Virus record (IMG/VR): IMGVR_UViG_3300042379_000183
Span: 1 to 64,000 of that record
DNA from: a virus
Length of the DNA stretch: 64,000 nt
Strand: one strand, 5' to 3'
Shown here piece by piece: positions 41,718 through 49,600 of this stretch (position 1 is the first letter of the stretch; each line of letters opens with the position of its first letter). The notes beneath the pieces are model-generated. The model did no database searches and was not told the DNA's origin. It saw nothing but the letters and a program-made list of their open reading frames with translations. The position numbers were made by a program, and so were the translations under genes.

Positions 41718-43292
41718 TTAAACTTGCTGATCTTGTAGTTGTTTAGCATATTGATCTGAACCGTTTGCTGTCATTGCAGCTGCAGCATCTTCGGTTATTT
41801 CAACTTTACCACTCTCATCATCATAGTCAGGAGGTAAGATATCATTTTGCTTAAGAATCATTAACCAAACAGATCTAGGGATTAATCCTTGTTGATACCA
41901 TTCAGTTGTAAGTCTTAACCAATCCGCACCTAATGGCGTAGGATTGAAGTCAGCAGAAAGACTAAATTTAACATCATAGACTTTTAATTCTGTATTATAT
42001 CTCCAGTTAATCATAAATGCAATAACTTGAGCTAAGATAGCACTAACTTTAGTATTAAGAGTACCTAACTGAGCTGTTTGTGCAGCATTCCTAATTTCTA
42101 AAGCAACACCAGACTGAGCAGTTTCAGGTGTTAGCATCCTGATACCTAACTTAGCCATCTCTTCAATAGTTGCTGCAATGGCTCTATCCATATCCTGAAG
42201 AGCTGCTGTAGGTGTTTCTAATACTTTAGCATCATCACCTTGACGTAACCTAATCCAAGTACCTAAACCAGAATCAACAATATTCTGAAAGTCATCATCT
42301 GACATATCAGAGATAATAACAGGTGTATAGGTAGATGCACCATATAATAAATGGTTCCTTCTACTTAGCTTATTGTAAAGGCTTAATTCCTTATCAATAA
42401 TCGGTGATAGCATTGGTTCTACTGCATCAATACTACCATTCAAAGGCCAAGCAGGAATCATGGTAAGACGTTCACCATTTGCAAGAATATTAGTTAAAGT
42501 TTCAACTAATTCAAAATGTGCTTTATTTTGACTAGGTTGTTTAATCTGTTGTCCTGCAATAATAGGAACATTTGTTACGCTATCAAGTCTTTGAAAGATT
42601 CTAATTTGATATTGATTTGATTCATCTAGTTCATGAACCCAAACAGTATCTTTAAATGTAGGATGAAACTCATTCTGATTATATTCTTCTTTATAACCAC
42701 GAACAATAACTCTATCTAAGATTGTTTTACCATACTCATTATCTCTTACTCTCCAATTTACAATAGTTTCTGCCTTATGTAAAATAGGGTAAGGCTTAAA
42801 AAGTAACTTTTCCGAAGTAGTCAGTGTCTCTGGATTAGCTACAGAAGGATAATCCACAAACACCCAAGCACGACTTGTTTGTACTTCTTCCCAAAGAGCA
42901 GCATCTAAAAAAGATGACATGGAACTATCATCTCTTCCAAATTCATTCATGATCCAATCATAAGCTTCTTGGGGAGCTGAATCTGGTAATTCAAGGATAG
43001 GCTTTTTACGTAATAGACCACCAACAATCATTTTAGAAAACTGTGCAGTAATACCCGGTAACTCTGCTTCTGCTTTATAAAAATTATATTGCTGTTGAGA
43101 CATACTGGGCGAGAAAGGAATCAATAGATTGCTAAAACTAATTGTATCAACAATACCATCAAAGTCCTTTACAAAACGCTCCCCACTACACACAGCCCTA
43201 CTTTTGTTCCAAAGGGGTTTCAATGATTCATACGACGCATTTGGGTCTGCAACTGTCTTAACTGCAGCTTGGGCAGCGTTTACTACGGCCAT
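41718..43292 (-). CDS. Portal protein (DUF4055-like), 524 aa
   Basis: The portal ring is the DNA entry and exit channel of the head. The sequence fits the DUF4055 portal family: SYESLKPLWNKSRAVCSGER near the start, then SFSNLLIPFSPSMSQQQYNF and GITAQFSKMIVGGLLRKKPI. It continues with ALEIRNAAQTAQLGTLNTKV and WYQQGLIPRSVWLMILKQND near the end. The Gln-rich tail follows. It lies between small virion genes and the MuF gene, as usual for a portal. Confidence 0.88.
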   Translation of the reverse strand: MAVVNAAQAAVKTVADPNASYESLKPLWNKSRAVCSGERFVKDFDGIVDTISFSNLLIPFSPSMSQQQYNFYKAEAELPGITAQFSKMIVGGLLRKKPILELPDSAPQEAYDWIMNEFGRDDSSMSSFLDAALWEEVQTSRAWVFVDYPSVANPETLTTSEKLLFKPYPILHKAETIVNWRVRDNEYGKTILDRVIVRGYKEEYNQNEFHPTFKDTVWVHELDESNQYQIRIFQRLDSVTNVPIIAGQQIKQPSQNKAHFELVETLTNILANGERLTMIPAWPLNGSIDAVEPMLSPIIDKELSLYNKLSRRNHLLYGASTYTPVIISDMSDDDFQNIVDSGLGTWIRLRQGDDAKVLETPTAALQDMDRAIAATIEEMAKLGIRMLTPETAQSGVALEIRNAAQTAQLGTLNTKVSAILAQVIAFMINWRYNTELKVYDVKFSLSADFNPTPLGADWLRLTTEWYQQGLIPRSVWLMILKQNDILPPDYDDESGKVEITEDAAAAMTANGSDQYAKQLQDQQV

Positions 43293-43294
43293 AA

Positions 43295-43573
43295 TTAACC
43301 TCTCAATTTAATATTAAATTCTTCAATAGTTCCAACAAAAACTTCAGATGAATCATTATTCTTTGCAGTAATAATATCATTCTCTTCTGAAATGAACCAA
43401 CTTGATGGATTTCTATTCACAAAAGCAGTACTTACAGTTACGGTTTGGATTGGAGCTACTGAAACCATTGAAACAGGTGTCAATACAACTTCTGGTACTA
43501 TCATATCAGGTGCCATCATTTTATCGGGTACCATTACCTTATCAGTTACTGTTAATTTCATTTTTGGTTCCAT
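43295..43573 (-). CDS. Small virion-type protein, 92 aa
   Basis: The first half is a low-complexity repeat of V, P, M and D (DKVMVPDKMMAPDMIVPEVV). The second half (FVNRNPSSWFISEENDIITA then DSSEVFVGTIEEFNIKLRG) resembles short phage proteins found beside portal genes. Function unknown; a head-associated role is suggested only by its place. Confidence 0.6.
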   Translation of the reverse strand: MEPKMKLTVTDKVMVPDKMMAPDMIVPEVVLTPVSMVSVAPIQTVTVSTAFVNRNPSSWFISEENDIITAKNNDSSEVFVGTIEEFNIKLRG

Positions 43574-43830
43574 TATCTATCAGCTTTGTTACTGAGTTTA
43601 TCGTCGATGCGATCTAATTTCTTAAATATTGCATCTGCTATTTTATCAAACTCTTCTCGTTTGACGTAGTTACCTGCAACTAAAACTTCAATAGATGATA
43701 GTTTTTCAGCAAGCTGTCGATCAGCAGTTTGGAGATCCTTTAAAGTTTCCCACATTACTTTCATCCACCAGCCTCCAAGAACACCTAAAATTGATAAAAC
43801 AAAATCAAAAAGCCGTGGTACCGAATCCAT
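43573..43830 (-). CDS. Small membrane protein with coiled coil, 85 aa
   Basis: An N-terminal hydrophobic helix (FDFVLSILGVLGGWWMKVMW) is followed by a long charged helix with heptads (LQTADRQLAEKLSSIEVLVA, FDKIADAIFKKLDRIDDKLS). Similar proteins are found near structural genes of marine and freshwater phages and have been called holin-like. It might act in lysis or in DNA entry. It is one base from the next gene, so co-translated. Confidence 0.62.
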   Translation of the reverse strand: MDSVPRLFDFVLSILGVLGGWWMKVMWETLKDLQTADRQLAEKLSSIEVLVAGNYVKREEFDKIADAIFKKLDRIDDKLSNKADR

Positions 43831-43873
43831 TGGATCCTCCGTTTTTTCTAATTTTAATATTCATAATGATTAT

Positions 43874-44179
43874 TTAATAATATTCAATTAATTGCCAGTT
43901 AGCTGAAGAACTCATCCAATAGCTGGAATTCCTATAAAATGGCCCATATAAAGTAAGAACAGTAGCCGCTATTGAACTAAGTTGGGCTTGAATAATCATT
44001 GGATTAAGCATGCTATTGGGAGTAATATCAAAGTACCCACCGCTAACTATAACCATACATTTAAGCGGATTAACCGTACTAATTGATATAGCTGTACTAG
44101 AACCACCGTTTGACGTTGAATATGAACCGGATTGTATTGACTTTACCCCACCTGTTGTAAATTGAGTTAAATTACTCAT
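43874..44179 (-). CDS. Small tail fibre-associated protein, about 101 aa, paralogue A
   Basis: The ATG at 44179 (ATGA overlap with the upstream stop) is preferred. GGVKSIQSGSYSTSNGGSST and VTLTLYGPFYRNSSYWM..WQLIEYY-like ends match the 99-aa protein at 53226-53525 (GAVKSVQRGSYTPPNGGSSY, TVLTVYGPFYYGS, WQIIEYV). Both look like small beta-sandwich decoration or fibre-tip domains. Two copies in one fibre cluster suggest duplication. Confidence 0.7.
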   Translation of the reverse strand: MSNLTQFTTGGVKSIQSGSYSTSNGGSSTAISISTVNPLKCMVIVSGGYFDITPNSMLNPMIIQAQLSSIAATVLTLYGPFYRNSSYWMSSSANWQLIEYY

Positions 44180-44706
44180 AATGTGATCCACCCTAGAGTT
44201 GTATTAATATATCTAAGCTGTAATGTAATATAAGCTGTGGTATTTATTGTAAGATTTTCTAATAATCCCATTATTTTATTTCCATTATACGCAATTACAT
44301 TAGTAGATAGTGCATTACCTGAGGTAATATAAATCAAATTTCCAGCAATAGGACTGGCTGGTAATGTTATTGTAGATGCGGAAGCATTAGTTAATACATA
44401 ATGATTTCCCGCAGTAGCTGTTTGAGTGGTGGCAGTAACAATAATTAGAGTTGGTGCACCTGTTGCAGCAGTTACTTGAATTGTAGCGTCTGGAAATTTA
44501 AAGCCACTAGTAGTAGATTCTATTTGTCCCACAACAGTAAGTTTACTAGTCGGAGAAGCAGTTCCAATACCCATACCACCTGTGGTAGTAATACTTGTAG
44601 CGGAAACTGTCCCAGTAGTAATTGCTGTGGCATTTAAATTAAGATAACTGCCTGATTGATCTAGTGCATTAGGTACCGCTGTTAATAATTTAGCTTTGGT
44701 GGTCAT
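44176..44706 (-). CDS. Short fibre protein, about 176 aa, paralogue of the 778-aa fibre C-terminus
   Basis: The start at 44706 (ATGA overlap) is preferred to 44742. KLTVVGQIESTTSGFKFPDA and YVLTNASASTITLPASPIAG match the end of the 778-aa fibre (KLTVAGQIESTLTGFKFPDG, YVLTNVAVSTLTLPASPAAG), and both end in RYINxTLGW. The KLTV..IES..GFKFPDG block is typical of phage fibres before an intramolecular chaperone or tip domain. Confidence 0.75.
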   Translation of the reverse strand: MTTKAKLLTAVPNALDQSGSYLNLNATAITTGTVSATSITTTGGMGIGTASPTSKLTVVGQIESTTSGFKFPDATIQVTAATGAPTLIIVTATTQTATAGNHYVLTNASASTITLPASPIAGNLIYITSGNALSTNVIAYNGNKIMGLLENLTINTTAYITLQLRYINTTLGWITL

Positions 44707-45062
44707 GTTGGTGTAACAGGAATGAGATTCATAATTACCCAAGTCCCTGTGGTTTCATTCCAAGTATAAATGTTACTGTCAGTTGGTCGAGGTAGCGGAG
44801 CTTCCCACAGACATGTATCTTCATTAAGTAACCAGCTTGGATATGGTTTCGGAGGAATAAAAGCATCCCTGACTAAATCGTACGTATAGCCTACACCCGC
44901 GTAATTCTTACGTAAAGGTGTACCTTCTGGATGTGCGCCGCCATATGTATTATAACTAGTTTGAACCCAGCTTGTGCCAAATAGACCCGAGTCGATGACG
45001 TCTTGATCCGCTACAATTACGTTAGTAACGATGCCGTCAACTACTTGTGCAAAATGAGACAT
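44703..45062 (-). CDS. Conserved aquatic-phage structural protein, 119 aa
   Basis: It begins MSHFAQVVDGIVTNVIVADQ and continues with TSWVQTSYNTYGGAHPEGTP and YAGVGYTYDLVRDAFIPPKP, ending with LNEDTCLWEAPLP. This short family is common in cyanophages and other aquatic phages, usually beside fibre or tail genes. It is likely a virion or fibre accessory protein. Exact role unknown. Confidence 0.78.
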   Translation of the reverse strand: MSHFAQVVDGIVTNVIVADQDVIDSGLFGTSWVQTSYNTYGGAHPEGTPLRKNYAGVGYTYDLVRDAFIPPKPYPSWLLNEDTCLWEAPLPRPTDSNIYTWNETTGTWVIMNLIPVTPT

Positions 45063-45073
45063 ATTTTCTCTCC

Positions 45074-45946
45074 TTAAAATGTAATTGAACCTGAAGCAGT
45101 GAACTTATACGTTCTATAACCGCTAGCAGTAGTTATTGTGGGAGATCCAGTAGTAGTAGCAGGAGCGTATTTATCTATATATCTAATAATTATTACTCCT
45201 GATCCACCTGTAGTAGTTCCTGTAGGCCCACCACCTCCACCGCTACCTGTATTTATTGTACCTGCGACTGCATCACCAGCACTTTGATAACCCCCAGCAC
45301 TCTGTCCTCCGGCACCTCCTCCACCAGTTCCTCCTGCAGCACCGTATGCAAAAATAAAATCATTACTGCAACCTCCACCACCTCCGCCAGCATAATAGGT
45401 ACCTGAACCAACGGGCCATTCTTTTCCTGCACCACCAGCGCCACAATAATTATACGAGTTTGCGGCAGGATTGTAACCACGCGCAGTACCTGCCCCAACA
45501 CCTCCAGCACCTCCACCTCCTCCCGTTACACTTGAGTATTGTTCTCCATTTAGTCCTCCTGCATAACCTTGGCCTGGAATTGCTGTACCTCCCCGATACC
45601 AACCACCGCCACCACTACCGCCAGAAAAAGCGTATCCATTACTACCGTTGCCTCCACCATATGCTGTTAAAGTAGAGAATACGCTATTTACACCTTGACT
45701 GCCACCAGTAGTACCGCCAGCCCCAATGGTAATAGCATAATTAGTCCCGGTAGATATTATTAAAGTTCCGTTTAATAAACCTCCGGCACCGCCTCCGCCA
45801 CCAAAACCAGAGTAACCTGCACCACCTCCTGCTATTACTAGGTATTCAACACTCATAGGTATTTGTAATAAATCAGAAATACTTACCAAACCTATTTTAC
45901 TACTGGGGGCACTGCTATTTACTAATTTAGCATTAAACTTAGACAT
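45074..45946 (-). CDS. Glycine-rich fibre protein, 290 aa
   Basis: After a short N-terminal region (SKFNAKLVNSSAPSSKIGLV) comes YLVIAGGGAGYSGFGGGGGA, the start of a glycine-rich domain of about 190 residues with repeated GGGG blocks, and it ends RTYKFTASGSITF. The same domain, including the ending, occurs three times in the 1785-aa fibre. Such polyglycine-II-like domains occur at fibre tips and bind receptors in phages such as S16. Receptor binding is inferred. Confidence 0.78.
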   Translation of the reverse strand: MSKFNAKLVNSSAPSSKIGLVSISDLLQIPMSVEYLVIAGGGAGYSGFGGGGGAGGLLNGTLIISTGTNYAITIGAGGTTGGSQGVNSVFSTLTAYGGGNGSNGYAFSGGSGGGGWYRGGTAIPGQGYAGGLNGEQYSSVTGGGGGAGGVGAGTARGYNPAANSYNYCGAGGAGKEWPVGSGTYYAGGGGGGCSNDFIFAYGAAGGTGGGGAGGQSAGGYQSAGDAVAGTINTGSGGGGGPTGTTTGGSGVIIIRYIDKYAPATTTGSPTITTASGYRTYKFTASGSITF

Positions 45947-45948
45947 GG

Positions 45949-46320
45949 TTAGCTAATCGTTTCGTAACTTGTAATGTATTCAATAGCAGCACTAGTTCCA
46001 CTAGTCACAACTAAGCTTTTATCTTCGGTAAGATATACAAAATTACCTTTATCAATTAATTGTAGTGAACTTGCAGCAGGAATAGAAATAAGATACGCTA
46101 ATCTATAGGCAGTACCAGCACCTGCAGCACTGCTAGTAACTGATACGGTTACTGTTGCAGCACTTGCAGATACATTAGTACAAGTAAGAGAGTTAATTTT
46201 AATTACTGAGGCAGATGATGCTGCATTTGATACCACTACGTTAGCAGTTGTATTTGCAGGCGCTACATATGATAGTCCTGCTGTAATATTTGTGACATTT
46301 ACAATATTAGGTGCTGCCAT
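45949..46320 (-). CDS. Small virion/fibre protein, about 123 aa
   Basis: The ATG at 46320 has GGAGG five bases upstream and is preferred. The chain is Ala-, Thr-, Ser- and Val-rich and beta-like (TANVVVSNAASSASVIKINS, VTVSVTSSAAGAGTAYRLAY), ending with TSGTSAAIEYITSYETIS. Such small beta proteins in aquatic phages decorate head or fibre. No known family can be named. Confidence 0.65.
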   Translation of the reverse strand: MAAPNIVNVTNITAGLSYVAPANTTANVVVSNAASSASVIKINSLTCTNVSASAATVTVSVTSSAAGAGTAYRLAYLISIPAASSLQLIDKGNFVYLTEDKSLVVTSGTSAAIEYITSYETIS

Positions 46321-46321
46321 G

Positions 46322-46594
46322 TTAGCCTCCAAATATCATTGCCATTGCAATGACTTTACCTGTTGAAATCCCTGGTGCAGGAGTCGCAGGAGTCGTGCTA
46401 ATCCAGGTTGTACCATTGCTAGTAAGAAGATTACCAGAAGTACCGGCGGAAGTTAATCCAGTACCACCGTACAGCACTGAAAGTGTGCTAGTGGTACTAG
46501 GTAACTTCCATGCTGTACCATTCCATGTCCAAATTTTACTGCCTAAAGTATAAGTTTGCCCAACTGTAGGGCTTGAAGGTAATGATATTGCCAT
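46322..46594 (-). CDS. Small fibre-type protein, 90 aa
   Basis: It begins MAISLPSSPTVGQTYTLGSK, then WTWNGTAWKLPSTT and YGGTGLTSAGTSGNLLTSNG. The 'P..G..Y..G...W.WNGTAW' and 'GGTGLTS.G..G..L.SNGT.W' blocks are common repeats in phage tail fibres. It may assemble with the giant fibre encoded just before it. Confidence 0.72.
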   Translation of the reverse strand: MAISLPSSPTVGQTYTLGSKIWTWNGTAWKLPSTTSTLSVLYGGTGLTSAGTSGNLLTSNGTTWISTTPATPAPGISTGKVIAMAMIFGG

Positions 46595-46601
46595 ACTATC
46601 C

Positions 46602-49600
46602 TTAGAAAGTTATTGAACCTGAAGCAGTAAATTTATAAACACGATAGCCATTAACTACTGTATAAGTTGGAGAACCTGTAGTGGCTGAAGCTGGTAGATA
46701 GGTGTCAAGGTAACGTATGATTACTACTCCTGAACCTCCAGCACCAATGCCATAGTAACCACCGCCACCACCACCACCAGTATTAGCGGTACCTGATACT
46801 GCAGATATGTTGCTATAGTAACAACCACCTGCACCGCCACCACCGCCACCACCCGCTGCTATGCCGTATCCAGCTGTTGGTGTATGCCCACCACCACCAC
46901 CACCATAGTACGTTGGTATACCACTAATACTATAAGCAGTACCAATACCACCACCACCACCAGTATACCCAGAATGATTTGTACCTACAGCACTAGCACC
47001 TCCTCCACCCCCTGAGCCATAATAATTAGAATTATCATAACCACCAGAAGTTCCACCGGCGTTGCCTTGCCCAATGATTCCATAGCCGCCAACTTGAGTT
47101 GACACAATACTATGACCACCGCCTCCGCCGCCGGAACCCCCAAATCTACCAGCAAATCCTTGATAATGTCCAGCCCCGCCTCCGCCAACCGAAGTCATGG
47201 TGCCAAACCTAGAGTAACTACCGTCGCCTCCACTTGAGTATGATGTAGTGCCTGCAATGCCTCCGGCACCGACTGTGATTACGTATGAAGATCCAGATGT
47301 TACAGTATATAATGGATTATGGATTAAACCGCCCGCTCCACCACCACCACCCCAACCGCCGCCGCCTGCTCCACCTGCAACTACTAATGTTTCTATTGCG
47401 AGTGGCATAGCGCTAGCTGCTACTGGAGCAACTAGCTGTGGTACAAAAGGAAGCGCTGTTACAGGAGGCGTGAACGCCGCTGTGTATCGTGCTACACCCT
47501 TTGTAATGCGTAGGTCATCGATGTAGCCATTCCAATGGCCACCCGCTGCCACTGCACCTCCAACAGTTATAGCAGATGTGGGACTGTTCAATGTTTGGGT
47601 AATTGATACAGTTGTTCCTAAAACGCCGTTTTTGAATGGATACAAAGTGTTACCACTTCTGCAAATAGCGTAATGAATCCATGACCCTGTTGTGATTGTC
47701 CCAAGTGTTGCAGGGCCGTATAGTGTTACCCCAGAAACCCAGTAAAAGTTCATACTTGAACCAACTGACTCCAAGACATAGGAATTACTCGCACTACCAT
47801 CGCTAGCAGGCCATTGTGCAAATACTCCGTTATACGAATTAAGTGCATTAGCGTAAACCCAGCCTTCAATCGTAAAATCTCCACTTCCAAAAGCAAGTGC
47901 AGGCGTAGCAGGTGTAGACAAATAATCACCAGTACCATCAAACTTCAAACTACCTGTACCATACTGTCTAACTGCAGTACTGATCTGAGAATCACCGACT
48001 GTTTCTAATATATTGTTACCAGTAGTATCAACAATTGCGGCATTAGCACCATTAAGTAATAAACCTGTAGGACTAGTGCCCCATTTTATTGTGCCGCTCG
48101 ATGTAAAAGTGTACGTGGTATAACCACCTGAGGTCACAATTGTAGGGGATCCCGTTGTAGTAGCTATAGGGAAAAGGTCTAAATGCCTAAGAATAACAAT
48201 ACCTGAACCGCCATCTGGAGCATTGGGCGCAGTATTGTTCCCAGATCCGCCACCGCCGCCACCACCAGTATTTGCAACACCTACAGTAGCATTAGTAGAA
48301 GCACCGTCTCTCCCTCGCCCGCCACCACCTTTTGCACCAGTGTTAGAACCTGGAATATTAGTTGGCGTAATTGGACCGTTTGTATAATATCCTCCGCCGC
48401 CACCACCTGCAAACCAACCAGCAGGAAATCCAGCATTGGTGAATTGCTGATAATAACGTCCAATGCCGCCATTGCTTGCTGTTGATGATCCGCCTCCAGT
48501 AGCAGTTCCACCAGCGCCACCGCCACCGGAACCCTCATGAGGAACCGCATGACTAGAATCTTCAGCTGTAGTTGGCCCTCCGGGACCTCTACTACCTCCG
48601 GGAAAGCCATATCCAGTTCCACCACCGCTATTTGTTTGAGTTGCTAAACCACCCCTAGATGCTCCAGGGTTTGCAACTCCAAAATAGTAATCGCCAGCGC
48701 CGCCTCCACTACCACCATTCTTATATACGCTGTCAGTGTAGAATGCTTCGTTGCCTCCACCACCACCTTGCGCTATTATATCTCCAAATACGCTATTGCC
48801 TCCTGCAAATCCGTGCGAGTTATTAGTTGTGCCATAACTTCCAGTTGTTGAAGCAGCATAATATCTCCCGCCCTGGCCACCAGCACCGATAATAATTGGT
48901 ATGCCAGCACCAAAAGCAACGGTTTTATTGGGATGGTATACTAATCCGCCTGCACCACCGCCACCGCCTGCACCGTGTGATCCACCACCACCGCCACCGC
49001 CTGCTACGACTAGTGATTCTAGGCTAAAAGGTATAGCTGTAGGAGTAGGGCTAATTGAAAATTGAATAGTACCACTAGTGTTAAATTTATAAATGCGGTA
49101 TCCGTTAGAAGTAGTTACTACTGGGGATCCTGTGGTAATTGCAACCGGTTCTGTACTAAGATGACGTATGATTACGACTCCATCCCCTCCTGTGCCTCCT
49201 GAACCGGTGCCGGCATAAACATAACAACCACCACCACCGCCACCGCCAGTATTAGCAATACCATTTGGTGCCACAGTATTAGTTACAGATTCACCACTGG
49301 CCCCACCGCCTAAACCTCCTACACCAGCTACCTGTCCGGCAATAGCCCCATACCCTGCACCACCCCCTCCGCCAGCATAATACGTGGATGTTCCAGTAAT
49401 ACTTGATGTTAGACCAACACCGCCAAAGCCCCCGCCTGCAGCAACACCGGGCGAACCTGCACCCCCTGCTCCACCGCCGCCGCCTGAGTTATAAGTATTG
49501 CGTCCTAGTGTAGAACCTCCTGCGTATCCCTGTCCATCTGTTCCTGCACCGCCATTATGTGTTTGTGCAACTTCTGAACTACCTGCACCACCGCCAGAAC